A stretch of DNA of 47,855 nt from Chloroflexota bacterium. Its GTDB lineage: Bacteria > Chloroflexota > Limnocylindria > P2-11E. Under the pieces are notes generated by a model, which made no database searches, was not told the DNA's origin, and was given only the letters and a program-made list of their open reading frames with translations. Location: positions 1-47,855 of the forward strand of contig VBDV01000116.1 in the NCBI GenBank assembly GCA_005882765.1, in the 5' to 3' direction. Numbering within the stretch: position 1 is the stretch's first letter; every line of letters begins with the position of its first letter. This document shows positions 15,493-24,392 of the stretch, piece by piece. The position numbers were made by a program, and so were the translations under genes.

Positions 15493-16791
15493 GTGATCGA
15501 GCTGGCGATCTGGCCGCTCGGAACGGCCGTGGGTCGCGACGGGCACGTGCGCATCGGGACTCACGATCTCCAAACACTCGCCGACCGGTACGGCACGCCC
15601 CTCTACGTCTACGATGCCGCGACGATCCGCGCGAGCCTGCGCGAGTACGTGGACGCCTTCTTCCGCCATCGACCGGTCCGAGTGGCGTATTCGGTCAAGG
15701 CCTGCGCCCTGATCGGGGTCGGCTCGGTCATCGCCCACGAGGGCATCGACGCCAGCGTCGCGTCGCTCGGAGAGCTGCAGGCCGCGCGGCGCGCGGGTTT
15801 TCCGGTATCGCGGATGGAGCTGCACGGCAACGCGAAGCCTGACGACGAGGTTACCGAAGCTCTCGCGGCGCGCGTCGGTCGCTTCGTCATCGATGGTGCG
15901 CATGACATCGAGCGGCTCGCCCGGCTCACGCACGGCCGGCGCCGGCCGCAGGCCGTATGGCTCCGTGTCGCGCCGGGCATCAAGGTGGACACGCACCCGC
16001 ACCTCGTGACGGGGACGGTCGACAGCAAGTTCGGCGCACCGATCGGCACCGGCGAAGCTCTCGCCCAGGCGCGAGAGATCGCAAAGACGAAGGGCATTTC
16101 CCTCGTCGGCATACACGCGCACCTCGGCGCACAGGTCCGCGACGCGCGGCCGTACGGCGAGCTCGCACGCGCGCTCGTCGCCTTCGGGAACGAGGTCCGT
16201 GCGGCGACCGGTGCGCCGATCACCGAGCTCGGGATGGGTGGCGGTGTGGCCGTGCGTCTCCGCGCCACGGAGGAGGCGCCCGAGCTCGACGACTATGCCC
16301 GCGCCGTGGCCCAACCGGTCCGGAAGGATCGCTTACTTAAGGGCGCCACGATCTACGTCGAGCCCGGCCGCGGCCTCGTCGGGCGAGCCGCCGTTGCGCT
16401 CTATCGCGTCGTCGGCACGAAACGCGTGCCGGACGTGCGGACGTTCGTCGCGGTCGACGGCGGGATGGGCGACAACATCCGGCCCGCGCTCTACGGCGCT
16501 GAGTACAGCGCCGTGCTTGCGGCGCGCGCCGGAGAGAAGCCGGCCGAAGAGGTGACGGTCGCCGGTCGGTACTGCGAGTCGGGCGACATCCTCATCCGCT
16601 CGGTGCGTCTGCCCACGGCCCGTTCCGGCGACGTCCTCGCGATCCCGGGCACGGGCGCGTATAGCCTCGCCATGGCGTCGAACTACAACCAGACGCCGCG
16701 ACCCGCGGTCGTCCTGCTCGACGACGACCGGGCCCGTGTCATCCGCGAGCGTGAGAGTCTCGCGGACCTCTGGAGACTCGAGCGGCGCTAG
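15493..16791 (+). CDS. lysA: Diaminopimelate decarboxylase
   Basis: A 432-residue fold-III PLP enzyme. Seen: GTPLYVYDAATIR; the PLP lysine K69 in VAYSVKAC; the HGNAK motif; GIHAHLGAQ; GMGGGVAV (Gly-rich phosphate site); EPGRGLVG; and GRYCESGDIL with the C-E-S-G-D substrate/dimer motif. It converts meso-diaminopimelate to lysine, the last step of lysine synthesis. The start is GTG 15493, 4 nt after the bifunctional-nuclease stop, with likely co-translation. Its stop overlaps the convergent GT2 stop by 4 nt (CTAG). Confidence 0.95.
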   Translation: MIELAIWPLGTAVGRDGHVRIGTHDLQTLADRYGTPLYVYDAATIRASLREYVDAFFRHRPVRVAYSVKACALIGVGSVIAHEGIDASVASLGELQAARRAGFPVSRMELHGNAKPDDEVTEALAARVGRFVIDGAHDIERLARLTHGRRRPQAVWLRVAPGIKVDTHPHLVTGTVDSKFGAPIGTGEALAQAREIAKTKGISLVGIHAHLGAQVRDARPYGELARALVAFGNEVRAATGAPITELGMGGGVAVRLRATEEAPELDDYARAVAQPVRKDRLLKGATIYVEPGRGLVGRAAVALYRVVGTKRVPDVRTFVAVDGGMGDNIRPALYGAEYSAVLAARAGEKPAEEVTVAGRYCESGDILIRSVRLPTARSGDVLAIPGTGAYSLAMASNYNQTPRPAVVLLDDDRARVIRERESLADLWRLERR

Positions 16792-17510
16792 CTGTGCGGG
16801 TGCAGCCAGAGGCGGGCGCGGAGCCGGAGCAGATCGCGGATCGCGCGCAGGATCACGCGTGGTGACGCGCCCTTCGGCTCGTGTGCTGTCCGGGGAAAGT
16901 GCCGCACCCCGACCTGACGCACACGGATTCCCGCCCGGCGCAGCGTGATGAGCAGCTCGGGTGAGAAGAAGGCGCCCTCCGACTGCACGCGCTCGAGCGG
17001 GACACGCTCGAAGACCTCTTTTCTGAACAGCTTGAACGCGCAGTCGACGTCGCGCCAGCCACCGCCGAACCCCAGGCGAATGAGGCGGTTATAGACCCAG
17101 GCGACGAAGAGCCGCCGCGCCGGGTCGGCGCGCTTCTTCCGGAAGCCCACCACGGCGTCGACGCCGTCGCTCGCCGCGATGAGCAGCCCGAGGTCTTCGA
17201 GCGCGAACTGCCGGTCGCCGTCGGTGAAGAAGATCCACGGCCGGGTGGCCGAGCTCAGGCCGGAGCGGACCGCCCCACCGTAGCCGCGGCGGGTGCCGTG
17301 GTGGATCACCCGTACGCGCGGATCCTTTCGAGCGAGCTCGTCGGCGATCGCCCCCGTCCGGTCGGTACTTCCGTCATCGACGACGGTGATCTCGAAGTCG
17401 TCGGCAAAACGGGGCAACACGGCCAGCGCTTCTTCGACGATCGGCCCGACGTTGTCTTCTTCGTTGAGTGCTGGGAAGAAGAAGGAGAGGCGGTCGAGCC
17501 GTGCGGGCAC
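16788..17510 (-). CDS. GT2 family glycosyltransferase (polyprenyl-phosphate sugar synthase type)
   Basis: A 240-residue GT-A protein. Seen: FFFPALNEEDNVGPIVEEAL, ITVVDDGSTDRTGAIADEL, HGTRRGYGGAVRSGL, and FFTDGDRQFALEDL as the metal/sugar site. It lacks C-terminal membrane helices, as in soluble dolichol-phosphate-mannose-synthase-like enzymes. Known role of such enzymes: transfer of a hexose from NDP-sugar to a polyprenyl phosphate. The divergent neighbours (starting 30 bp away) are GT-C membrane proteins including a PMT, which use exactly such donors, so it plausibly supplies polyprenyl-P-mannose. Donor sugar is inferred. Confidence 0.85.
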   Translation of the reverse strand: MPARLDRLSFFFPALNEEDNVGPIVEEALAVLPRFADDFEITVVDDGSTDRTGAIADELARKDPRVRVIHHGTRRGYGGAVRSGLSSATRPWIFFTDGDRQFALEDLGLLIAASDGVDAVVGFRKKRADPARRLFVAWVYNRLIRLGFGGGWRDVDCAFKLFRKEVFERVPLERVQSEGAFFSPELLITLRRAGIRVRQVGVRHFPRTAHEPKGASPRVILRAIRDLLRLRARLWLHPHS

Positions 17511-17540
17511 TGGCGGCCAAGGTTAGCGTGTTCATAGCGA

Positions 17541-18731
17541 ATGACCGTGTCTGACCGAGCCGTCGCGATCTGGATCGCAGTGATCGCAGCGGCGATCTAC
17601 GTGGCCGCGGGCATCGGCCTCGCTACCGACTACGACTACTACGGCCGCCTAGCGGACGCGTTCCTCCATGGCCGCTGGTGGCTCACCGAGGCTCCGCCCT
17701 GGTTGAACGAGCTTCTGCCCTGCGGCGACGGCCGCTTCTGCGTCGTCTACCCGCCGCTACCCGCGATCCTGTCGCTTCCGTTCGTTCCGTTCTTCCCGAC
17801 GGCGGTGTCACAGGTCGTCGCGTCCCGGATAGCCGGCGGCGCATCGGCCGGGATCTTGTACTACGGGCTGCGGGCGTACGGCGCGCCGCGAACGTACGCG
17901 CTCGCGGGCGCGGTCCTCTCGGCGTTCGGAACGACACTTCTCTTCTCGAGCGTGGACGGCCGCGCCTGGTTCGCCGCGCATTCGGCGTCGATGCTCTTTT
18001 TGGCCTTGGCCTTCGCCGTCGCCGCGCGCGGCGGAAGCGCTTTCGCGGTCGGCGCGCTCATTGGTATCTCCGCGCTGGCGCGCCTGCCGGTGGCGCTCGC
18101 CGCGCCTGCGCTCGCGCTGCTCTGCGCACGCCGATCGGGCAGCGCCTACACGCGATCTCTCGCCGGGGTGATCGCGGGGGGCTTGCCCTTCGCTGCGATC
18201 TACGTTGGGTACAACCTCCTGCGGTGGGAAACGCCGCTCGATGACGGCTACGCGCGGCTCACGCAGGGCGACGTCTTCTTCAACCAGGGGCTCTTCTCAC
18301 CGCTCTACATCGTGCGGCAGCTCAAGGCGATCTTCCTCGAGCCGCCCGACATCGTCCCAGGTACGCCGTTCTTCTTTCGTCCCCGCTTCACCGGTATGAG
18401 CCTTTTTTTGACGACGCCGGCCTTCATTTGGGTCTTTCTTGCTCTGCGCGAAGTCCGCCGTGACGTGGTCGTCGCTGCGACCGCGGTCGCAGCGCTCCTT
18501 GCGCTCCTGCCGGATCTCTTCCATGCCACCTGGGGCTTTCAGCAGTTTGGTTACCGCTTCAGCATCGACGCGCAGCCGTTCCTCGTCGCGCTCGGGCTCA
18601 CCGGGGACGGCCTCTTTCGCGGAGCGTGGCGGCACCGGCCGACGGTGATCTTCATCCTCGCGATCGTGCTGTCGCTCGCCGTAAACATCTATGCCACGAT
18701 CGCGATCACGCGATTCGAGTATTGGCAATGA
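17541..18731 (+). CDS. GT-C-type integral membrane glycosyltransferase-like protein
   Basis: A 396-residue protein with about 10 hydrophobic segments. After the first helix comes TDYDYYGRLADAFLHGRW, an acidic motif in the first external loop like the catalytic Asp motifs of GT-C enzymes, then CVVYPPLPAILSLPFV, again typical of that superfamily (Y-P-P in the loop before helix 2). I cannot place it in a named family. Likely role: transfer of a sugar from a lipid-phosphate donor outside the membrane. Its stop overlaps the next start (ATGA), so it is co-translated with the double GT-C protein. Confidence 0.65.
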   Translation: MTVSDRAVAIWIAVIAAAIYVAAGIGLATDYDYYGRLADAFLHGRWWLTEAPPWLNELLPCGDGRFCVVYPPLPAILSLPFVPFFPTAVSQVVASRIAGGASAGILYYGLRAYGAPRTYALAGAVLSAFGTTLLFSSVDGRAWFAAHSASMLFLALAFAVAARGGSAFAVGALIGISALARLPVALAAPALALLCARRSGSAYTRSLAGVIAGGLPFAAIYVGYNLLRWETPLDDGYARLTQGDVFFNQGLFSPLYIVRQLKAIFLEPPDIVPGTPFFFRPRFTGMSLFLTTPAFIWVFLALREVRRDVVVAATAVAALLALLPDLFHATWGFQQFGYRFSIDAQPFLVALGLTGDGLFRGAWRHRPTVIFILAIVLSLAVNIYATIAITRFEYWQ

Positions 18732-21700
18732 ACGACGACGCTGGTCGCGGCGAGCGCCGCGCGCAGCTCGCGGTCGCGGCGGTGATCGCGCTCGGCGTGG
18801 TCATCCGGCTCCTCGCGGTGCGCGCGCAGGGGTTCCCGACCGACGTCGGAACGTTCCAGGCGTGGGCGGAGCGCCTCGCGCAGATCGGGCCCGGCCGCTT
18901 CTACGAGCCGGGCTACTTCAGCGACTACCCGCCCGCGTTCCTGTACGTCTTGTGGCTTCTCGGCGCTCTGTTCGACGGCGAGCTGCTTCGCCTTGCCGTG
19001 AAGGCGATCAGCATCCCGGCGGACATCGGCATCGCGCTCGTCGCCGCGCGCGTGCTCTGGCGCACGGCCGGGCGCAGCGCGGCGATCACGGCCGCGGCCC
19101 TGTGGTCGTTGCAGCCAGGCGCCATCTTCGCGGGGCCGTACTGGGGCCAGGTCGACGCGGTCGGGACGCTGCCGCTCTTTGGGTCGGTCATCGCCGCCGG
19201 ATCGCGGCGGTGGTGGCTCGCGGGCGCACTCGGCGCGGTCGCCGCCCTCGTGAAGCCGCAGTTCGGCATCGGGCTCCTCATAGTCGTAGCGGCGGCGGCA
19301 TTCGGGTTCATCCGCGAAGCGCGGTGGCGCCCGCTCGGCGCGACGATCGGCGCCGCCGCAGCGACCACGTACGTGCTCTGCGTTCCGTTCTGGGGGCTGA
19401 ACCCGACGCGAATCGTGGGCGAGCTCGCTCAGCTGGTGGGCAGCGCGTCGGAGACCTATCCGTACACGTCGCTCTACGCGTTCAACGCGTGGTCGGTCTT
19501 CTTCGATTTCTGGAAGCCCGACGAGAGTCTCTTCCTCTGGGGCGGCGTTCTGCTGGCCATCGGCCTGATCGCATCGGCGATTCCACTCTGGTGGCGTCGG
19601 GATACGGCGGTGCTCCTCGCGTGCGCCATCTTCGCCGGGCTCGCGTTCTACTTCTTACCGACGCGCGCGCACGAGCGCTACCTTTTCCCGGTCTTCGCGC
19701 TCGCGCTGCCGCTGGCCGCCGCGCGCAAGCGGGTCCTGGTGCCCTACCTCGTCCTCGCGCTCACGTTCGCCTTGTCCCTCTATTACGCCTTCACGCGGTA
19801 CCAGCAGTACGTCGATCTCCGCGTTCCCGAGATCATCGAAGCGACCGTTTTCAGCCGCGCGGGTCAGATCGGGCTCGCGCTCGTGATGATGGGCGCCGCG
19901 GCGTACCTCGTGTGGCGGCTGGTGCGCGGCGATGCCCGGCTCGAAAGCGATACCGCGTGGGATCTCGCGGGCGCCGAGAAGTCCCGTCGTCGCCCGTGGA
20001 TCCTCCCCGCCGGGCTCGGCCCGGGCCGGCTTCCGACGCGTCGGGACGTCAGCGTGGCCGCGCTCATCGCGCTCGCGGTCCTCGCGTCGCGGGGCTACCG
20101 GCTGGACTGGCCCCGCGACATGTATTTCGACGAGGTGTATCACGCGCGAACCGCGTTCGAGCTCCTCGCGCAACGCGAGCCATACGAATGGACACATCCA
20201 CACCTCGCCAAAGAGATCATGGCCCTCGGCATCCTGGCCTTCGGCGACGATCGTGTGGTCGACCACGAGCCCGTCCCGCCGCAGGGGAAGCCGACCGCGT
20301 TCGTGGTTGGGAACGACGGCACTCGCGTATCCGTCACCGAAAACGATGAGCTTGTCGTGGAGCCGCGCGGCGGCGCGGCGGCCAGCCGCGCGCTGGGCAT
20401 CGACGCCACAGCGCTCGCGATCCAGGGCGATCGCATCATCGCCATGACGAGCGACTCGCTCGTCATCGTGCCCATCGCGGGCGTGCCCAGCAACACGCTG
20501 CTCCAGCAGGTGAAGCTGCCTTTCTCTGGAGCGCGTTCGCTCTCCCTCGCCGGTGACCGCGTCATCGTCGGGGGCCCGACCTCGCTCGCGATCTACGCGA
20601 CGCTCGACGCACAGCCCACCCTCGTACCGATCGCGACCGTCGCGGTCACCGCGAAGACGGACGCCACCGAGCTCTACGTCATCGACCCTCAGGGTGTCGT
20701 GCATGTCGTCTCCCCGGACACCGGGCAGGAGACGCGCGCTCTCACCGGGGGCCGCCCGGGCACGGCGATCGCCTACGCGCTCGGCCCGAACCGCGTCTTC
20801 GTGGCGCGAGCTGACGCGCCGACGCTTGACGTGTTCGACCTCGAGAGCGGCTCGCACGACGCGGTCTCGTTGGCGAATCCGCGCACGGGGACCTTCGCGA
20901 GCGGCGCGACCGCGCTCGCGACGGTACCGCGCACCGATTTCCTCTACGCGCTCGACGAGGGACGCATTGTCGTCGTCGAGACGCACGGGTCATCGCCGTA
21001 CGCCTCCATCCCCGTGACGGGGACTCTTCTGGGCGTCGACGGAGAGGGCGACAAGCTCGTCGTCGCCGGCGCGAGCGGCGCCGATCTCATCGAGACCGGC
21101 CGCCACGCGCTCGCGTGGCGCCTGCCCGGGGTCCTGTTCGCCGCGGGCCTCGCCTTCTTCCTCGTGCTCCTCGCGCGGCGGCTGTTCGCGTCGGCGGTCC
21201 TGCCGGCCCTCGTCGGCCTCGCCGTGCTCGTCGACGGATCGATGTTCGCCCAGGCGCGGATCGGCATGAACGACATCTATGTGGCGACCCTCATCGTCGC
21301 GGGGTGGTATTTCGTGATCGCGGCTCATCGACCGCGACGCTGGGCCACGCTCGACGTTCTCATCGCCGGCGTGCTCTTCGGGCTCGCGCTCGCGGCGAAG
21401 TGGGCGGGCGCGTACACGCTCGTCGGCCTCCTGATCGCGTCGATCGCCGTCACCGCGCGCGCGTACGAACGCGGATATCCCGGTGCGGGCGGGCCGCTCG
21501 ACCTCTTTGGCCGGCGCGGCTTGAACGCGCTCGTCCTTTTCATCTCGTTTGCCGTCATCCCCGCCGGCGTCTACCTCGCGAGCTACGTGCACTGGTTCGG
21601 CGGCCCGACGATTCCCTACGGCTGGAACCTCGTAGAGCTCACGCAGCAGATGTACTGGTACCACTCGGGCCTGACCGCGCCGCATCCCGCCGGATCGCCG

Positions 21701-22336
21701 TGGTGGAGCTGGCCGCTCGTGCTGAAGCCCGTCTACTGGTACTTCGGGGCCTCGACCGGCGGCGACAACGCGTACATCTACGACACCGGTAACGTCGCGC
21801 TCTTCTGGGCCGGCATCGTCGCGTTCGGCTGGTGCGCGATCGCGGCGGTCCGCGCTAGGTCGCTGCCCCTCGCGATCGTCGTGTTCGCCGGGCTCGTGCA
21901 GTACGTCGCGTGGATCCCGATCGGTCGGGTGCTCTTCTTCTATCACTTCTTCACGGTGCTGCCGTTCTACCTGCTCGCGCTCGCGGCGGGCCTCGCGTAC
22001 CTCTGGGAGACCGGTCGAGCGCGCCTCGTGGTCGGCTACCTCGCCGTGGCGACTGCCGTGTTCGCCTACTTCTACCCCTTCATCTCGGCCCAGCCATTTC
22101 CGGGCGCGCAGGCCGGGATGTTCTTCATCCTTCCCACGTGGACCTACGAGTGCACGTTCTATCCCACATTTGTCTGCAATCCGACGATCGGATCTTCGTT
22201 CTCGGTGTCCGCGCTCTTGGGCCGTCTGGCTCTCGCTCTTGCGGTCGCAGCGGGCGTCGTGGCACTGCTCTCGTGGAGCAGCTCACCTGGATTCGCGCGC
22301 CTGCTCGCTATCGCGCGATCGGGTATGCGCCGCTAG
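18728..22336 (+). CDS. Double GT-C protein: GT-C mannosyltransferase-like half fused to a protein O-mannosyltransferase (PMT) with an internal propeller insert
   Basis: A 1202-residue single open frame from ATG 18728. Residues 1-440 are a GT-C module: FPTDVGTFQAWAERL, EPGYFSDYPPAFLYVLW, PYWGQVDAVGTL and THE-type RAHERYLFP. Residues 450-1202 are a PMT: DMYFDEVYHARTAFELL (catalytic Asp-Glu), WTHPHLAKEIMALGILAFG, AQARIGMNDIYVATLIVAGWY, QQMYWYHSGLTAPHPAGSPW. Between LAFGDD and ALAWRLPG, residues about 520-790 form a soluble repeat-rich insert (LSLAGDRVIVGG, TELYVIDPQGVVHVV, NRVFVARADAPTLDVFDLESG), beta-propeller-like, placed in the first external loop where PMTs normally have only a short link. 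It would mannosylate exported proteins using polyprenyl-P-mannose. Its end overlaps the convergent PP2C gene by 29 nt. Confidence 0.85.
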   Translation: MNDDAGRGERRAQLAVAAVIALGVVIRLLAVRAQGFPTDVGTFQAWAERLAQIGPGRFYEPGYFSDYPPAFLYVLWLLGALFDGELLRLAVKAISIPADIGIALVAARVLWRTAGRSAAITAAALWSLQPGAIFAGPYWGQVDAVGTLPLFGSVIAAGSRRWWLAGALGAVAALVKPQFGIGLLIVVAAAAFGFIREARWRPLGATIGAAAATTYVLCVPFWGLNPTRIVGELAQLVGSASETYPYTSLYAFNAWSVFFDFWKPDESLFLWGGVLLAIGLIASAIPLWWRRDTAVLLACAIFAGLAFYFLPTRAHERYLFPVFALALPLAAARKRVLVPYLVLALTFALSLYYAFTRYQQYVDLRVPEIIEATVFSRAGQIGLALVMMGAAAYLVWRLVRGDARLESDTAWDLAGAEKSRRRPWILPAGLGPGRLPTRRDVSVAALIALAVLASRGYRLDWPRDMYFDEVYHARTAFELLAQREPYEWTHPHLAKEIMALGILAFGDDRVVDHEPVPPQGKPTAFVVGNDGTRVSVTENDELVVEPRGGAAASRALGIDATALAIQGDRIIAMTSDSLVIVPIAGVPSNTLLQQVKLPFSGARSLSLAGDRVIVGGPTSLAIYATLDAQPTLVPIATVAVTAKTDATELYVIDPQGVVHVVSPDTGQETRALTGGRPGTAIAYALGPNRVFVARADAPTLDVFDLESGSHDAVSLANPRTGTFASGATALATVPRTDFLYALDEGRIVVVETHGSSPYASIPVTGTLLGVDGEGDKLVVAGASGADLIETGRHALAWRLPGVLFAAGLAFFLVLLARRLFASAVLPALVGLAVLVDGSMFAQARIGMNDIYVATLIVAGWYFVIAAHRPRRWATLDVLIAGVLFGLALAAKWAGAYTLVGLLIASIAVTARAYERGYPGAGGPLDLFGRRGLNALVLFISFAVIPAGVYLASYVHWFGGPTIPYGWNLVELTQQMYWYHSGLTAPHPAGSPWWSWPLVLKPVYWYFGASTGGDNAYIYDTGNVALFWAGIVAFGWCAIAAVRARSLPLAIVVFAGLVQYVAWIPIGRVLFFYHFFTVLPFYLLALAAGLAYLWETGRARLVVGYLAVATAVFAYFYPFISAQPFPGAQAGMFFILPTWTYECTFYPTFVCNPTIGSSFSVSALLGRLALALAVAAGVVALLSWSSSPGFARLLAIARSGMRR

Positions 22337-23105
22337 CGAAGACGAGCGCCGCTATCGCGCCGACGACAACGGCCGCGACCAACAGCGCGAGGATGAGATT
22401 GACGACGTTGTGCCGCAGGTTCGCGAGGCCGAACGTGCGGCGCGCGGCGTAGAGGACGACCGTGATGTTGTCCTCTCCGCCCCGCGACTTGGCGAGATCG
22501 ATGAGTGCGGTCGCCGCGCGATCAAGGTCCGCGCGCCGGACCGTTGACGCGATCTCGTTGTCGGGGACGTGGCGCGTCAGCCCGTCGGAGCAAAGCAGGA
22601 GACGGTCGCCGGGGCGGAGGGTCTCGAGGAACACGTCGGGCTGCACGCCGCGCGGATCGCCGACGAACCTCGTGATCGAGCTCTGGAACTCGCCGGCGTG
22701 ATCGGCCGTGACGAGGCGGATGTCTCCGTCTCGCAGCAAATAGGCGCGGCTATCGCCGAGGTTTCCGATCACCGCCGAGCTGCCCGCGATCGCGGCCGCG
22801 ACCAGGGTCGAGGCCGCTCCCTGCTGACCGCTCTTGCCGGCGGCGCCGAGCACCGCGTCGTTCGCGCCCCGGATCGCGGCCGCGAGGGCCTCCGCCGGGG
22901 CCATCGAGCTAGCCCCCGCGCTGAAAAAGCTGTCCGCGAGCGCGTCGATCGCGGCGGCGCTCGCGAGCTCACCTCCGGCCTCGCCGCCGACGCCGTCGGC
23001 CACCGCGAGAAGCGTCGTATTACGTCCTTCGCGCACGAGGTAGCGGTCTTCGTTGTTCTCGCGAATACGTCCGGTGTCGGTGCGTGCCGCCGTTTGCGCT
23101 CCCAG
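22308..23105 (-). CDS. PP2C-family Ser/Thr phosphatase, membrane-anchored (apparent CTG start)
   Basis: A 265-residue protein. Seen: RENNED at 15-20, ADGVGG at 36-41, GDS at 117-119, SDG at 173-175 and EDN at 211-213, all metal ligands of bacterial PP2C (Stp type) present. The C-terminal helix is at about 233-257 with a short tail. No ATG, GTG or TTG lies near the conserved start: the first upstream ATG (about 23217) would overlap the kinase by over 100 nt. CTG 23105 (MGAQTAARTDTGRIREN) has GGGAG with 6-nt spacing and starts 3 nt after the kinase stop, so CTG is the likely start. It presumably dephosphorylates targets of the adjacent kinase. Confidence 0.9.
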   Translation of the reverse strand: MGAQTAARTDTGRIRENNEDRYLVREGRNTTLLAVADGVGGEAGGELASAAAIDALADSFFSAGASSMAPAEALAAAIRGANDAVLGAAGKSGQQGAASTLVAAAIAGSSAVIGNLGDSRAYLLRDGDIRLVTADHAGEFQSSITRFVGDPRGVQPDVFLETLRPGDRLLLCSDGLTRHVPDNEIASTVRRADLDRAATALIDLAKSRGGEDNITVVLYAARRTFGLANLRHNVVNLILALLVAAVVVGAIAALVFASGAYPIAR

Positions 23106-23107
23106 CC

Positions 23108-24358
23108 CTAGTCTCCCTTCTTCGTGCAGTCCTTCCCCGCGACGTAGTAGAGGGTCGCCGTCGCTCCGCGTCCGATCGCGGTTCCCGCCGTCGGGTCCTG
23201 GCGGACCACCGCGCATGCGCCCCCTGGGCCCTGGCCAACGTCCCACGCGACCCGTGCGAACCCCGCCGCCTGCAGGAGGCCGATCGCGTCGCCAAGCTTC
23301 TTTCCTAGGACGTTCGGTGTCTCTGCGGTGGGGGCGCTCGGTGCCGGCGTCGCGGTGCCCGTCGGCTGGGCGCCTCGCGGGAACGATGAGAAGAAGAGGA
23401 ACAGCGCGAAGAGGATCGCGAGGACCGCCAGGATCGCGACGCTGCTGTCGAAGCGCGGGAGCGTCCAACCGCGTGCGCGAGGCGCCCGGGTCGATCCGAG
23501 AGACGAGGTGGGATCGCTGTCGCGATCCGCGACGTCCGAGAACGCTCGCGCGAATGCGCCCGCGCTCGCGTATCGGCGGTCCGGCAGCGTCGCAAGAGCA
23601 CGTCCGACGATCGCATCGAGTCGATCGTCGATGCCGACCCGCGCGAGCCGAAGCGACGGCGGCGGTCCGACGAGTCGCTCGCGCACGAGCTCTTCGCTCG
23701 TCGCGCCGTCGAACGCGGGCCGGCCGGTGAGGAGCTCGTACGCGACGAGACCGAGTCCGTAGACGTCGGTGCGCGCGGTGACCGGACCTCCTTCGACACG
23801 CTCGGGCGCGATGTACCGGGCCGTGCCGAGGAGCTCCTGCTCGTCACGATCGCGTGCCGCGCGCGCGATCCCGAAGTCGGTGAGCTTCGCGAGGCCCTCA
23901 CGGTCGACGATGACGTTCGCCGGCTTCACGTCGCAGTGGATGACGCCGGCCGCATGAGCCGCGTCGAGTGCCGCGGCGACCTGCCTGATGAGACGGGCGA
24001 CCTCGTGCGCGGGCAGCGGGCCGCGCTCGGCGACGATCTCGCGGAGCGTCTTCCCCGGCACGAGCTCCATAACCATGAACGCGTCGGCGCCGTCGCGCCC
24101 TTCGTCGAAGACGGTGACGACATTCGGGTGGACGACCGCCGCCGCGCGGCGCGCCTCGTCGGCGAAACGCGCGCGGAACGCGTCGTCCGCGTCGGGGCCG
24201 AGGAGCTTGATCGCGACATCGCGGTCGAGCTTTTCGTCACGTGCTCGCCACACCTCGCCGGCGCCGCCCTCGTCGATGCGCTCGACGAGCCGATAGCGCG
24301 AGGCGAGCAAGCGCGCTCCCGCGGTCGCGCGGTGGCTTCCGGTCTTCTCGCTCGCCAT
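23108..24358 (-). CDS. Membrane Ser/Thr protein kinase with PASTA-like external domain
   Basis: A 416-residue protein. The kinase domain covers residues 20-280: glycine loop IDEGGAGEVWRA, K51 (VAIK), E68, HCDVKPANV (catalytic D143; Cys replaces the usual Arg), DFG at 161-163 and APE at 184-186. A membrane helix at about 325-346 is followed by a Pro/Thr/Ala linker and one PASTA-like domain (PNVLGKKLGDAIGLLQAAGFARV...VRQDPTAGTAIGRGATATLYY). Known: such PknB/PrkC kinases sense cell-wall fragments and control division and wall synthesis. Only one PASTA unit is seen, where relatives often have three or four. The phosphatase follows by 2 nt. Confidence 0.93.
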   Translation of the reverse strand: MASEKTGSHRATAGARLLASRYRLVERIDEGGAGEVWRARDEKLDRDVAIKLLGPDADDAFRARFADEARRAAAVVHPNVVTVFDEGRDGADAFMVMELVPGKTLREIVAERGPLPAHEVARLIRQVAAALDAAHAAGVIHCDVKPANVIVDREGLAKLTDFGIARAARDRDEQELLGTARYIAPERVEGGPVTARTDVYGLGLVAYELLTGRPAFDGATSEELVRERLVGPPPSLRLARVGIDDRLDAIVGRALATLPDRRYASAGAFARAFSDVADRDSDPTSSLGSTRAPRARGWTLPRFDSSVAILAVLAILFALFLFFSSFPRGAQPTGTATPAPSAPTAETPNVLGKKLGDAIGLLQAAGFARVAWDVGQGPGGACAVVRQDPTAGTAIGRGATATLYYVAGKDCTKKGD

Positions 24359-24392
24359 CCCATCGCCGGTCCGCAACTTATGTGCTAACCCA

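Noticed and set aside
19655-20986. Long minus-strand open frame inside the double GT-C gene
   Set aside because: Antisense to conserved membrane and PMT motifs, with charge-rich low-complexity content and no domain.
20290-21100. Possibility that the PMT insert is an assembly chimera
   Set aside because: The frame is continuous, composition matches the flanks, and both junctions fall cleanly in an external loop; a chimera would rarely preserve this.
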